Notes: generated by a model from the letters alone, not told the origin. Counted from the first letter of the stretch, positions 8,258 through 17,540 are shown. The stretch is 64,000 nt of DNA from Bacilli bacterium (GCA_017435485.1 JAFSEY010000011.1:20423-84422), one strand, 5' to 3'. Numbers and translations: made by a program.

Positions 8258-9471
8258 TGAAAAAACTAATTAATGGACTAAGAAAAGCAGGAGCTATTTT
8301 ATGGGTTTTAACACTTTTAGCATATCAACCATTAAATGCTTATGCCAAAGAAGCTGAAACCTTAGCTGATCTAAGAGAAGAATTAAAATCGCTTCAAGCT
8401 GAAAAGAAAAGAAATGAACAATCTAAAAATCAAACCCAATCAGAAATAAATTCTAAAAAAAATGCGGTAGCAAATGCTCACGAAGAAATTGAGCAAGCTA
8501 AAACTGATATAACTATAGCGGAACAGGAAATAACTGATTCTAAAACGGAAATAGATAAGCTAACGGCCGAAACAGAAGCATTACTAGTTTTTATGCAACA
8601 AATGAATGGAGAAAATGCCTATGTTCAATATGTAACTGGTTCAAGCTCGATGACGGAACTTGTAATGCGTTTGGCAGCCGTTGATCAAATTACTACTTAT
8701 AATCAAAAAACATTGGCAGAATTAGAAGCGTTAATAAACAAGAATGAACAATTAAAAGTAGAATTAGAACAAAAACAAGTTGATTTAAATAACAAAATAG
8801 AAAGTTATGAGAAGAAAATCACTAGCTTAGGAAAAAACTTAGCTGATTTAGCTGAAGTTTCCGAAGACATAGATGATCAAATAAAAAATCAAAAAGCGCT
8901 TATAAAGACCTATGAAGATATGGGATGCGGCGAAAACCAATTACTAAGTCAATGTGTTGAAGTGGCTAATAATGCTAGTTGGCGAAAACCATTAAAAAGA
9001 GGCGTAGTAACCTCATTATGGGGATATCGAAAAAGCCCAATTACTGGCGCGCAACAATTCCATAATGGAATAGATTTAGCAGGAAATAGTGAAGGGACCA
9101 AAATATATTCGGCTGCCAGCGGAACGGTTGCCGCAATCACGTGGAAATCGAGTTGCGGAGGAAATAAAGTCTATATTCACTCATATGTAAACGGCAAAAG
9201 TTATACACATTATTATTTCCACTTATTAAATATTAATGTTAAAGTTGGTGATAATGTTACAACGGAGACAGCTATTGGAACAGTTGGTGGTGGATCTAAA
9301 ACAAGGTCTTATGATAAATGTTCTACAGGGGCGCATCTTCACTTTGGAATCGCTACTGGATTTTATCTAGGAGCGGGAAAAGGAAGTTACTCATCATATA
9401 GTAAATTGGTAGCCAACAATATCCAACCACCAGGTTTTGGAAAAAAGGGCTCATGGTTCTATTCAAGGTAG
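8254..9471 (+). CDS. Secreted coiled-coil peptidoglycan endopeptidase (M23), FtsEX-linked
   Basis: A 405-residue exported hydrolase. A signal peptide (about 1-31, cleavage near NAYAKEA) leads into a long coiled coil (about 35-230) like those of PcsB, EnvC and CwlO that bind FtsX. The C-terminal domain is an M23 zinc peptidase: FHNGIDLAG gives the H-x3-D ligands and GAHLHFGI the H-x-H ligands. CwlO and PcsB carry NlpC/P60 or CHAP domains at this place; here it is M23. It probably cuts peptide crosslinks when FtsEX activates it. The stop codon lies in a strong terminator. Confidence 0.92.
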   Translation: MMKKLINGLRKAGAILWVLTLLAYQPLNAYAKEAETLADLREELKSLQAEKKRNEQSKNQTQSEINSKKNAVANAHEEIEQAKTDITIAEQEITDSKTEIDKLTAETEALLVFMQQMNGENAYVQYVTGSSSMTELVMRLAAVDQITTYNQKTLAELEALINKNEQLKVELEQKQVDLNNKIESYEKKITSLGKNLADLAEVSEDIDDQIKNQKALIKTYEDMGCGENQLLSQCVEVANNASWRKPLKRGVVTSLWGYRKSPITGAQQFHNGIDLAGNSEGTKIYSAASGTVAAITWKSSCGGNKVYIHSYVNGKSYTHYYFHLLNINVKVGDNVTTETAIGTVGGGSKTRSYDKCSTGAHLHFGIATGFYLGAGKGSYSSYSKLVANNIQPPGFGKKGSWFYSR

Positions 9472-9500
9472 AGAAATTGATTCTTTACCTTTTTTTATTT
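9467..9500 (+). terminator. Terminator after the M23 hydrolase
   Basis: GGTAGAGAA pairs with TTCTTTACC (9 bp, one G-U) across a 5-base loop, followed by a run of Ts. The TAG stop is in the left arm. Confidence 0.88.
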
Positions 9501-9511
9501 TGTTGTATAAT
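9484..9511 (+). promoter_or_regulatory. Promoter of whiA, overlapping the preceding terminator
   Basis: TTTACC (9484-9489) in the right arm of the terminator, 16 bases, TATAAT (9506-9511). Confidence 0.55.
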
Positions 9512-9528
9512 TAATAAAGGTGATTTGC

Positions 9529-10434
9529 ATGACATTCGCAACGCAAATAAAAGATGAAGTAACAAAAATTCCTCAAAACTATTTAGAAAATCTAAGTGAG
9601 CTTGCAGCTATAGTTAGATATGATGCTATTATCGAAAACAATACTTTGGTTATTACTTTAGAGAATGCTAGTATAGCTAGAAGAATATATCGTAGTTTTA
9701 AAGAAATATTTAGTATCAGTCCTAAAATTGTCATACGTAATCAAAAAAGATTTAGAATTGATACGTTATACATCTTAGAAATTAAAGAAAAATTAAATAC
9801 AATATGTGAAAGGCTTTTCATAAACGAAGACTTTTCTAATTTTTTGCAAACGGAAGAAGAAAGGGTTGCTTTTTTTCGAGGTGCTTTTTTAGCTTGTGGT
9901 AGTATTAGCGATCCAAAAATGGGTAGTTACCATTTTGAAATGGTTTTAAGAAAAAGTAAAGAAGCCGATGCGTTGCTTCAAATATTACAAAGTCTAAACT
10001 TTCATCCTAAAAAAATTAAAAGAGCTAATAAGTATATGATTTATATAAAATCAGCCGAAGAAATAAGTGATATATTAAAACTATTTAAAGCAACTAATTC
10101 CTTATTTTATTTTGAAGATATCAGAATCTATCGAGATCATAAAAATATGGTAAATCGCTTAAATAATTGTGAAATAGCTAATCAAGAAAAATCAATTTCA
10201 ACTGGACTAAAACAAGCAGAACAAATAAAATATTTAAAGGAAAATGACCTACTAGAACTTTTAGATGAAAAAACTATTTTTGTTGCAAAGTATCGTGAAA
10301 AATATCCGGATGTATCATATCAAGAATTAGCTGAGATTATTTCTTTAGAAACAGATTATTCTATTGGAAAATCCGGAATCAATCATCATTTTATTAAAAT
10401 TAAGAAATTAGTCGAAAAACATCAAAATAAGTAA
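9529..10434 (+). CDS. whiA: DNA-binding protein WhiA
   Basis: WhiA combines a LAGLIDADG-like N-terminal domain with a C-terminal helix-turn-helix. In Firmicutes it influences cell division and chromosome segregation; in Streptomyces it is a sporulation regulator. Visible blocks are the N-terminal TFATQIKDEVTK, the central FFRGAFLACGSISDP, and the C-terminal SYQELAEIISLETDYSIGKS helix-turn-helix. ATG 9529 follows AAAGGTGA; length 301 is typical. The usual neighbours YvcJ and YvcK are not here; it is a single-gene unit between two terminators. Confidence 0.95.
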   Translation: MTFATQIKDEVTKIPQNYLENLSELAAIVRYDAIIENNTLVITLENASIARRIYRSFKEIFSISPKIVIRNQKRFRIDTLYILEIKEKLNTICERLFINEDFSNFLQTEEERVAFFRGAFLACGSISDPKMGSYHFEMVLRKSKEADALLQILQSLNFHPKKIKRANKYMIYIKSAEEISDILKLFKATNSLFYFEDIRIYRDHKNMVNRLNNCEIANQEKSISTGLKQAEQIKYLKENDLLELLDEKTIFVAKYREKYPDVSYQELAEIISLETDYSIGKSGINHHFIKIKKLVEKHQNK

Positions 10435-10467
10435 ACATTTGGCGAAGTCATCGTCAAATGTTTTTTT
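10433..10467 (+). terminator. Terminator of whiA
   Basis: A 13-bp stem (10433-10445 with 10451-10463, one G-U pair), loop AGTCA, then seven Ts. Confidence 0.92.
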
Positions 10468-10508
10468 GCATGTTATTATTATTTTCAAGAAATGGAGAGC
10501 ATAATAAT

Positions 10509-11252
10509 ATGACAAAAATAACAATAAGTAGTTTAATTAAAATAATGAATGAAACATGTCATGAATCAATGGCGGTATTAGAAGGCTTAAAAAAATCAAT
10601 ATTTATTCAAAGTGGCAATGAATTAATAAATCCAGACAAACTGGAGTTTAGAATAGCCGAAAAGGAAATGCTTCAAGGCTGTGAAATTCCAGAGTATATC
10701 ATTTCCATAAGTTGGCTAAATAAAAAGCTAGAAAATATTAATTGTCGAATTGATCCTATAAACAAAAAAATAATTTTATGCAATGTTATTGGCGATAGTC
10801 TTGATTGTTTAGAAACAAAAGAACAAAAAGACTTTATAGAGCTCAACAAATATATAATATATAAAGCTTTAGAAGAGGCTAACGCAAATCAAAAATACGT
10901 TTCGTTAAGTTCATGTAACATGTGGCAATCAACTTTAAGCAGATATTATAGTAAACCTCATTCGCTTCTAGCAGAGAATTTAAATGGAACTTATGAGTTT
11001 GATATTAACGGAACTCAACTTAGCTTAAAAAATGGTATAGATCATCTTTGGTTTGATGTCTATAAAAATATTTTTAGTCAATCTAAATCATCTATTTACG
11101 TTGTTAGAGAAAAAGATATATCGAATGATGAATTACAAAATTTACATGAAATATATTTTGATAAGTTATACATAGACATAAATGATTTACCGGGATTTTG
11201 GCAATCATTAATATGTCAATCATCAAAACTGAGTCTTAAAAAACAAAATTAA
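10509..11252 (+). CDS. Uncharacterised protein
   Basis: A 247-residue soluble protein that I do not recognise. It has no signal peptide or membrane segment, about six cysteines without CxxC spacing, and a mixed alpha/beta outline. I use ATG 10509 with GGAGAG upstream; the extended frame back to 10458 starts inside the whiA terminator. It stands alone between the whiA terminator and a bidirectional terminator shared with clpP. Codon use resembles its neighbours. Confidence 0.7.
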   Translation: MTKITISSLIKIMNETCHESMAVLEGLKKSIFIQSGNELINPDKLEFRIAEKEMLQGCEIPEYIISISWLNKKLENINCRIDPINKKIILCNVIGDSLDCLETKEQKDFIELNKYIIYKALEEANANQKYVSLSSCNMWQSTLSRYYSKPHSLLAENLNGTYEFDINGTQLSLKNGIDHLWFDVYKNIFSQSKSSIYVVREKDISNDELQNLHEIYFDKLYIDINDLPGFWQSLICQSSKLSLKKQN

Positions 11253-11295
11253 AAAGTATGGTTAAATAATTTTATCTATTAAACCATACTTTTTT
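11251..11295. terminator. Bidirectional terminator between the orphan gene and clpP
   Basis: A-rich AAAAAGTATGGTT (11251-11263) pairs with AACCATACTTTTT (11282-11294), giving A/T runs on both sides. It covers the last bases of both converging genes. Confidence 0.82.
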
Positions 11296-11831
11296 GCTTC
11301 TTCTGGATCCATATAATAGTCTCTTTCGGTATCTAAAGTTATTTTCTCAATAGGTTGATTGGTATTTTTAGCTAACAATTTATTTAATTTTTCTTTAATT
11401 TTCAGTATTCTTTCGGCAGCTATCTTAATATCACTTGCTTGTCCTTGTGCTCCCCCTAATGGTTGATGAATCATAATTTCGGCATTAGGTAATGCATAGC
11501 GTTTTTTCTGTTCGCCACTAGAAAGTAAAAACGCCGCCATACTTGCAGCCATTCCGATGCAAATGGTACAAACATTACTTTTAATATAATTCATTGTATC
11601 ATATATAGCCATTCCGCTAGTGACACTGCCCCCAGGGCTATTAATATAAAGAGAAATGTCATCATGATTTAAGCTATCTAAATATAAAAGTTGACTAATA
11701 ATAATATTAGCGCTAGCATCATCAATTTCGCCGGTACAAAAAACAATTCTATCTTTTAATAATCTTGAATATAAATCAAAAGCATACTCTTTTTGATTAG
11801 TTTTTTCAATGACAGTTGGAATAATGTTCAT
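11262..11831 (-). CDS. clpP: ATP-dependent Clp protease proteolytic subunit ClpP
   Basis: The serine-protease barrel of Clp. The catalytic triad is visible as S97 in GMAASMAA, H122 in MIHQPLGG and D171 in [12 protein letters not shown]. Length 189 is near normal. ATG 11831 is preceded by GGTGAT. It is transcribed alone toward the terminator it shares with the orphan gene. No ClpX is adjacent; a ClpB-like single-module ATPase lies 30 kb away but has no evident link. Confidence 0.97.
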   Translation of the reverse strand: MNIIPTVIEKTNQKEYAFDLYSRLLKDRIVFCTGEIDDASANIIISQLLYLDSLNHDDISLYINSPGGSVTSGMAIYDTMNYIKSNVCTICIGMAASMAAFLLSSGEQKKRYALPNAEIMIHQPLGGAQGQASDIKIAAERILKIKEKLNKLLAKNTNQPIEKITLDTERDYYMDPEEAKKYGLIDKII

Positions 11832-11886
11832 ATGATCACCTATAATTATAATATCTATAATTAATAAAAGTTATACAAAAAACTAT

Positions 11887-11914
11887 ATGACAAAATAAAC
11901 ATTTATGTTATAAT
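11887..11914 (+). promoter_or_regulatory. Promoter of the nucleoside kinase-gap unit
   Basis: ATGACA (11887-11892), 16 bases, extended -10 TGTTATAAT (11906-11914). Confidence 0.7.
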
Positions 11915-11938
11915 TTTATAGAATAGAGAGGGTATATT

Positions 11939-13582
11939 ATGAAACAAATTAATGTTAATGTTGAAAACTATGGTAATTATGAATATCCTTTCGGGATTTC
12001 TTTATATGAAGTATGCGAAGATTTGAAAATAAATTATGAAGTAGTTGGCGCCAAAATAAATAACGAGCTTAATCCACTTACAACGAGATTAGTTAAAGAT
12101 ACAGATATTAAATTTATTGATAGCACTGATTTAGCTGGATATAAAATATATAAAGCTGGTCTACAATTTATATTTGAGGTTGCATTGAAAGAAACTTTCC
12201 CTGAGTTTGAAGTGATTTATGAACATAGTGTTCCTAAAGGGCTATTAGCAGAAATTATCGGAAACAGAACTCTTACTCAAAAAGAGATGGGGATTATAAA
12301 AGGAAATATGGCTAAAATAATAGCTGAAGATCTAAAATTTGAAAAATATAATATTTCTAAGAGAGATGCTATCGAATATTTTGAAAAAGGCAATCAAATT
12401 GAAAAAGCTCAAAATATTGAAAATAGCGGCGAAGAGATTATTACTTTATATAAATTAAAAGACTTTTTAAATTATTACTATACGGAAATGCCGTATACTA
12501 CAAAGTCTATTTCCAAATTTGATCTAGTATATTTAGGAAATAATCGACTGGTATTTTTATGGCCAAGCGCTAGAAGTGAAGGAAAAGTACCAGAATATGT
12601 TCATTATGGCAATATAATAAATTCTTTTCTAAATGGAAAAAATTGGTTAGAAAAAATGGAAGTTCCTTATCTTGCTGATTTAAATAAACTAGTTAGCACA
12701 TCTAAAATAAAAGAATTAATAGAAGCAAATGAATTATTATTTAATCAATCTATAGCAGCCTGTGCCGAAAAGATTGCTAAGAATAATGAAAAAAAAGTGG
12801 TATTAATAGCTGGGCCATCATCAGCTGGAAAAACAACAACCACCAAAAGACTATCAGCTTATTTAAAGGTTAGGGGTTTAAAACCAATATCAATATCAGT
12901 TGATGATTATTTTGTTGATCGTGAAAAAACTCCAAAAGATGAAAATGGTGAGTATGACTTTGAATGTCTGATGGCAATTGATGTAGAAAGATTTAATAAA
13001 GATTTAATGGATTTATTGAATGGTAAAGCGGTTGATTTGCCGACTTATGATTTTGTTTCAGGAACCCATACTAATAGCGGAAAAGAAGTTTCACTAGCGG
13101 ACGATGGAATAATTCTTGTTGAAGGATTACATGCGTTAAATGACGAATTAACTCCACATATAAGTAGTTTGCTAAAATACAAAATATATTTAAGCCCTTT
13201 TATTCCGCTTAACATTGATAAGCATAATTACATTTCTACATTAGATTTAAGGTTACTAAGAAGACTCATCAGAGATAATCGTACTAGAGGATTAGATGTA
13301 AGTGGAACTATTAAAATTTGGCAAAGCGTTCGTAATGGAGAAGAAAAATACATCTTCCCTTATATACATCAAGCGGACATTATTATCAATACCGCCTTAT
13401 CGTATGAACTAGGTGTAGTAAGAGTTTATGCTGAACCGTTATTATATTCAGTAGGAATAGATTCTCCATATTATGAAGAAGCAAGAAGATTAATAAATTT
13501 CTTAAAAAGATTTTATTTAATACCAACAGAATACATTCCCAAAGATTCAATACTAAGAGAATTTATTGGTTATGGCGAATAA
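11939..13582 (+). CDS. TGS-domain nucleoside (uridine-type) kinase
   Basis: A 547-residue fusion common in anaerobic Firmicutes. An N-terminal TGS-like domain (about 1-65) and a ThrRS-like second additional domain (about 70-250) precede a uridine kinase/phosphoribulokinase-type domain. The P-loop AGPSSAGKTTTTKRL lies near residue 290, and SVDDYFVDREKTP and ILVEGLHALND are the nucleoside kinase blocks. The substrate is not proven. GAGAGGG precedes ATG 11939. gap starts 16 bases after its stop with no terminator, so the two are probably co-transcribed. Confidence 0.88.
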   Translation: MKQINVNVENYGNYEYPFGISLYEVCEDLKINYEVVGAKINNELNPLTTRLVKDTDIKFIDSTDLAGYKIYKAGLQFIFEVALKETFPEFEVIYEHSVPKGLLAEIIGNRTLTQKEMGIIKGNMAKIIAEDLKFEKYNISKRDAIEYFEKGNQIEKAQNIENSGEEIITLYKLKDFLNYYYTEMPYTTKSISKFDLVYLGNNRLVFLWPSARSEGKVPEYVHYGNIINSFLNGKNWLEKMEVPYLADLNKLVSTSKIKELIEANELLFNQSIAACAEKIAKNNEKKVVLIAGPSSAGKTTTTKRLSAYLKVRGLKPISISVDDYFVDREKTPKDENGEYDFECLMAIDVERFNKDLMDLLNGKAVDLPTYDFVSGTHTNSGKEVSLADDGIILVEGLHALNDELTPHISSLLKYKIYLSPFIPLNIDKHNYISTLDLRLLRRLIRDNRTRGLDVSGTIKIWQSVRNGEEKYIFPYIHQADIIINTALSYELGVVRVYAEPLLYSVGIDSPYYEEARRLINFLKRFYLIPTEYIPKDSILREFIGYGE

Positions 13583-13598
13583 GGAAAGGAAATTTAAA

Positions 13599-14603
13599 AT
13601 GATAAAAGTAGCAATTAATGGATTTGGAAGAATAGGAAGAATAGCATTTAGACAAATGATTACAACTACAGATTTTGATATAGTAGCAATCAATGATTTA
13701 ACAAATGCCGAAGATTTAGCATATTTATTAAAATATGATACCGATCATGGTTCGTTTCATGAAGATGAAATATCTTTTGATAATGATGAATTAATTATAG
13801 CAGGAACAAAAAGAATTAAAGTGTATAGCGAAGCAGATCCAGTAAATTTACCTTGGGGAAACTTGGATGTTGATCTGGTTTTAGAATGTACTGGAAGATT
13901 TACTGATGCTGAAAAAGCTAAAGCTCATATAACCGCTGGAGCCAAAAAGGTTTTAATTTCGGCTCCTGCTAAAGGCGATTTGAAAACAATTGTATACAGT
14001 GTTAATGATCAAAACTTAGATGGAACGGAAAAAATTATTTCTGCAGCAAGTTGCACAACTAATTGTCTTGCTCCTGTATTAAAAGTAATCGACGATAATA
14101 ACAAAATTATTAGAGGATATATGACTACAGTTCATGCTTATACCAACGATCAGGCTACATTAGATATTGCACATAAAAAAGGAATTTATGCTAGAAGAGG
14201 AAGAGCTTGTGCCCAAAATATTGTTCCAGCATCAACAGGAGCAGCTAGTGCAATTGGAGAAGTAATTCCAAGTTTAAAAGGTAAAATGGATGGTCACGCC
14301 TTTAGAGTTCCGGTGTCAGATGGTTCAGTAATAGATGTGACTCTAGAATTAGAAAGAAATACATCAGTAGAAGAAATTAACAATTTATTTAAATCAAATG
14401 TCAGTGAAGTATTAATGGCCACTAATGATCCAATTGTATCAAGTGATGTTTTAAATAAAAAATGTGGAGCATTAGTAGATATGTTATCAACAAAAATATT
14501 AGAGGTGGATGGTAAACAACTTGTTAAAGTAATTGCTTGGTATGATAATGAATTTGGGTATACTGCTCAAATGCTTAGAACCGCTAAAGCAATGTTTAGA
14601 TAA
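13599..14603 (+). CDS. gap: Glyceraldehyde-3-phosphate dehydrogenase
   Basis: The NAD-dependent glycolytic enzyme, 334 residues. GFGRIGR near the N-terminus binds the cofactor; SAASCTTNCLAP holds the catalytic cysteine, and TTVHAYTNDQ the base histidine. YDNEFGY closes the protein. ATG 13599 follows AAGGAAAGGA; an earlier ATG overlaps the kinase end without a good site. In most Firmicutes pgk follows directly; here a strong terminator and the 22-kb array separate gap from pgk. Confidence 0.97.
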   Translation: MIKVAINGFGRIGRIAFRQMITTTDFDIVAINDLTNAEDLAYLLKYDTDHGSFHEDEISFDNDELIIAGTKRIKVYSEADPVNLPWGNLDVDLVLECTGRFTDAEKAKAHITAGAKKVLISAPAKGDLKTIVYSVNDQNLDGTEKIISAASCTTNCLAPVLKVIDDNNKIIRGYMTTVHAYTNDQATLDIAHKKGIYARRGRACAQNIVPASTGAASAIGEVIPSLKGKMDGHAFRVPVSDGSVIDVTLELERNTSVEEINNLFKSNVSEVLMATNDPIVSSDVLNKKCGALVDMLSTKILEVDGKQLVKVIAWYDNEFGYTAQMLRTAKAMFR

Positions 14604-14627
14604 ATCAACAGAAATGTTGATTTTTTT
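14602..14627 (+). terminator. Terminator of gap
   Basis: AAATCAACA and TGTTGATTT form a 9-bp stem with a GAAA tetraloop, followed by Ts. It starts in the gap stop codon. Confidence 0.92.
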
Positions 14628-14645
14628 ATATATTTAATTTAAAAT
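14617..14645 (+). promoter_or_regulatory. Promoter of array genes 1-3, inside the gap terminator
   Basis: TTGATT (14617-14622) is in the right arm of the gap hairpin; 17 bases later TAAAAT (14640-14645). Array gene 1 starts at 14667. Confidence 0.6.
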
Positions 14646-14666
14646 AACAACTCATGGGTGATATCT

Positions 14667-15533
14667 ATGGATAAAATACAATTACAAAAAGATATTGAAG
14701 AAGTAATAAAAAAATATTGTCAAACTAAAGATTTATGTCGTTTAGGTTTTGAATACGCTGAATATGAAAAGGCCTTTGCCTTTACTAATGAAAATTTATT
14801 TGAACTATATCATAAACTTATGAAAGATAGATATCATTCAGCTTTAACAGTTTTATCAAGTGGCGATCATGCTTTCAATTTAATTTATCATGATGTTATG
14901 CAAATAGATACTTTTGATTGTAATAGATTAACTGAATACTATTCATTAGGATTTAAAAAAACAGCGTTAGAAATATTAGATTTTGAAGAATTTTGTGATT
15001 TATTCAAAGAATATAATCCGAGTATAGAAAAGTATGTAATAGATGCTTTACCGAAAAAGTATAAAATATTTTGGCAATACTTTCTAGACGCCCGTAAAGA
15101 AGTAACTGAAAGTCCAAGTATTTTCGACTTAGTTAGAGGAAAAAATATTAGATATGCCGAAAAATATAATTATTATTTTAATAAAACTTGCTTTAATAAT
15201 TTAAAACCAAAATTAAAAGAAGCAACTATAACATTTACTTGTGCCGATATAAAAGAGGTTCCGGAAAAGTTTTCTAAATATGATTTGATAATGTTATCAA
15301 CGATTTTAAATTATCGTTCAGAAATTTTAGGAATGACAATAGGCGAAGCTGTAGCTTTAGTTGAAAAGTTTTATCACAACAATTTAAACGACTTTGGCGA
15401 GCTAGTTTATGGATATAAATATATATATTCAGAAGAGATTGATGATATTTATGAAAATATTAACTTTGGTAGAAAACTAACAAGAAATGTAGATGACGGA
15501 ACATCTTTCAGTTTAGAAAAAGGATGTGATTAA
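14667..15533 (+). CDS. Array gene 1: DUF3419/BtaA-like SAM-binding protein
   Basis: The 288-residue first member of the paralogous array. Motif order: FTNE (39-42), LSSGDH (63-68, glycine-rich SAM-type loop), TFDCNRLTEYY (82-92, D84 as the likely ribose-binding acid), YKIFW (about 132-136), and a distal LST at 210-212 where other members have LSN. This layout recalls DUF3419 enzymes that transfer 3-amino-3-carboxypropyl from SAM; the substrate is unknown. No signal peptide or membrane helix. ATG 14667 with GGGTGAT upstream is preferred over GTG 14658. Class A (SGDH). Confidence 0.85.
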   Translation: MDKIQLQKDIEEVIKKYCQTKDLCRLGFEYAEYEKAFAFTNENLFELYHKLMKDRYHSALTVLSSGDHAFNLIYHDVMQIDTFDCNRLTEYYSLGFKKTALEILDFEEFCDLFKEYNPSIEKYVIDALPKKYKIFWQYFLDARKEVTESPSIFDLVRGKNIRYAEKYNYYFNKTCFNNLKPKLKEATITFTCADIKEVPEKFSKYDLIMLSTILNYRSEILGMTIGEAVALVEKFYHNNLNDFGELVYGYKYIYSEEIDDIYENINFGRKLTRNVDDGTSFSLEKGCD

Positions 15534-15534
15534 A

Positions 15535-16491
15535 ATGGGGTTGTTTGATGATGAAATTGAAGTACCAGAAAATGATTTGCTTGAAAAAGTAGGAAAAGAT
15601 CTCAATGAAGCAATAGCAATATTTTGTCATAGATTAGTAGACAAACATACAGCAGAAGATTATAGAGGGTATTCACGACCTTATCAAAGCACCAATGAAT
15701 ATCTAAGAGGAATATATAGTCAAGTTGATATGTCTAAATATAATAATGCTTTAACAGTACTATCAAGTGGAGATCATGTTTTTAACTTGTTATATCACGA
15801 TGTTTTCAATATAGATACATTCGACTGTAATCGTTTAACTGAATATTATGCTTTAGGCTTTAAATTAACAGCCATAAAAGTTCTTACTTTTAAACAGTTT
15901 GAAGATTTATTTGCTGATCGAGATGATTACGAGCGTAGCATTGAAAAATATGTAATAAATAAAATGCCATTTCATTATCAATTGTTTTGGCAACGTCTTT
16001 TAGAAAAACGTCAAGATATTGATTTTGAAAGACCTACGGTGTTTGATTTTTGCCGAGATGTTGGATACGATCGTTCTCACCATTTTGATTATTCAGAAGC
16101 AAGAACAAGATATAATACTTTAAATGCCTATCGAAATCCTGATGGTTTTGAAAAAGTAAAAGAAAATTTAAAAAAAGCTAATATAACTTTTAAAGTATCT
16201 GATATTAGAGAAATACCCCAAAAGTTTGGCGCTTATGATTTCATTGAATTATCTAATATTATTGGTGTGTTAATGAACTGGATTGAACCGGAACTCTTAA
16301 TATCTATAATAAAAAATATATATGATAACAATCTAAATAATAATGGCGAAATGATATTTACATATAGATATAATAGTCCAACAATTGCAAGAGATGAAGT
16401 TTATAATGAAATTAATTTTGGGCATAAAAGAGAACTAAGTATATGGCCGGATTCGGCTGGTAGTTTAATGAAAAAAGGGAAATTAAAATGA
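15535..16491 (+). CDS. Array gene 2: DUF3419/BtaA-like protein, longest N-terminus
   Basis: 318 residues, class A. The N-terminus has about 12 extra acidic residues (MGLFDDEIEVPEND) not seen in other members. Core: STNE (52-55), LSSGDH (76-81), TFDCNRLTEYYALGFKLTAI from 95 with D97, then YQLFW and IELSNIIGV. ATG 15535 follows the gene 1 stop by one base, with AAAAGGA upstream; GTG 15526 is rejected. It overlaps gene 3 by ATGA, so translation is coupled. Confidence 0.85.
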   Translation: MGLFDDEIEVPENDLLEKVGKDLNEAIAIFCHRLVDKHTAEDYRGYSRPYQSTNEYLRGIYSQVDMSKYNNALTVLSSGDHVFNLLYHDVFNIDTFDCNRLTEYYALGFKLTAIKVLTFKQFEDLFADRDDYERSIEKYVINKMPFHYQLFWQRLLEKRQDIDFERPTVFDFCRDVGYDRSHHFDYSEARTRYNTLNAYRNPDGFEKVKENLKKANITFKVSDIREIPQKFGAYDFIELSNIIGVLMNWIEPELLISIIKNIYDNNLNNNGEMIFTYRYNSPTIARDEVYNEINFGHKRELSIWPDSAGSLMKKGKLK

Positions 16492-17366
16492 TTGAAGTTA
16501 GTCAGAGAAAAAAAGATATAAATGAAGTAATAAAAAAATATTGTAGTTCAAGCAGTTTAAAAGCAATAGGTTATGATTATAGTGAATATGGTAGAGCATA
16601 TCATTTTACTAATGAACATTTAATTGAATTATATAATCAAATAGATTTTACAAATTACCAAACGGGGTTATGTGTCTTATCTAGTGGAGATCACGCTTTT
16701 AATATGATTTATAAAGGAATAGAGCAAATTGATACGTTTGATAGTAGCAGATTAACAGAGTATTATGCTCTAGGTATTAAAAAGACTGCTATTGAAGTTT
16801 TAAATTATCGAGAATTTTTAACATTATTTTCTAACTCGTTATTCCGAAACGAAAATGAGCTGGCTTTAGAAAAATACGTATTATCATGTACATCAGAAGA
16901 ATATAAATCTTTTTGGATAGCATTTTTAGAAGCAAGAAAAAAACTAGGAGAAGAAAAACCAACAATATTTACAATATGCCGAGATGTTGGAATAATTAGA
17001 GGGAATAATTTATATTTACAAAGTGAATCAGCTTATAATAGGTTAAAAGATAATTTGAAATACGCTCGATTAACTTATACAAATGCTGATATTACAGCAG
17101 TATCAAATATATTTGGAACTTATAATGTTATAAATTTATCGAATATTATAAGTGTATTAGATAGTTATGTGGAACCGGCTGTTATTCATAATATGATAAA
17201 AATTATTTATGATCACAATTTAAATCAAAATGGCGAAATGATATATGACTATAAATATATGGAAGATGTAATTAGTGATGATGAATATTTTCTTGGGGTT
17301 GATTATGCTCCCAAAATTATAAGAAAATTAGCTGGTGATGAAGTGGCTTGTCTTCAAAAAAGATGA
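16488..17366 (+). CDS. Array gene 3: DUF3419/BtaA-like protein
   Basis: 292 residues, class A. FTNE (40-43), LSSGDH (64-69), then TFDSSRLTEYYALGIKKTAI with D85; the usual N after FDx is S here. YKSFW and INLSNIISV follow. The C-terminus ends CLQKR, the basic tail shared by much of the family. Last gene of the first group; the 203-base gap downstream holds a decayed paralogue fragment and a new promoter. Confidence 0.85.
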   Translation: MIEVSQRKKDINEVIKKYCSSSSLKAIGYDYSEYGRAYHFTNEHLIELYNQIDFTNYQTGLCVLSSGDHAFNMIYKGIEQIDTFDSSRLTEYYALGIKKTAIEVLNYREFLTLFSNSLFRNENELALEKYVLSCTSEEYKSFWIAFLEARKKLGEEKPTIFTICRDVGIIRGNNLYLQSESAYNRLKDNLKYARLTYTNADITAVSNIFGTYNVINLSNIISVLDSYVEPAVIHNMIKIIYDHNLNQNGEMIYDYKYMEDVISDDEYFLGVDYAPKIIRKLAGDEVACLQKR

Positions 17367-17373
17367 TAAAATA

Positions 17374-17460
17374 GAAAATAGATTAAGTGAGTATTACGCA
17401 TTAGGATTTAAAAAACGCTTGAAGTACTTGACTAGCATCAATTTTAAATTTATTTATTGA
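17374..17460 (+). pseudogene. Remnant of an array gene (core motif only)
   Basis: Read in the frame starting at 17374, this stretch gives ENRLSEYYALGFKKRLKYL and then runs to a stop at 17460. It matches the NRLTEYYALGFKKRAIECL block of the intact members. The glycine-rich loop before it and everything after it are gone, and there is no start codon. It is best read as what is left of a deleted 25th member. Confidence 0.85.
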
Positions 17461-17479
17461 TTTCGATAATAACGAACTA

Positions 17480-17508
17480 TATTTGAAAAAGATTGTATTT
17501 TTCAAATA
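17480..17508 (+). terminator. Hairpin, possible terminator
   Basis: TATTTGAAAAA (17480-17490) and TTTTTCAAATA (17498-17508) are a perfect 11-bp inverted repeat with a 7-base loop. No clear T-run follows, so termination is uncertain. Confidence 0.45.
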
Positions 17509-17509
17509 A

Positions 17510-17540
17510 TTGATTGCCTTTTCTGATTTAATGATATAAA
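17510..17540 (+). promoter_or_regulatory. Promoter of array genes 4 onward
   Basis: TTGATT (17510-17515), 19 bases, extended -10 TGATATAAA (17532-17540). It lies directly after the 17480-17508 hairpin and 30 bases before gene 4. Confidence 0.6.
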
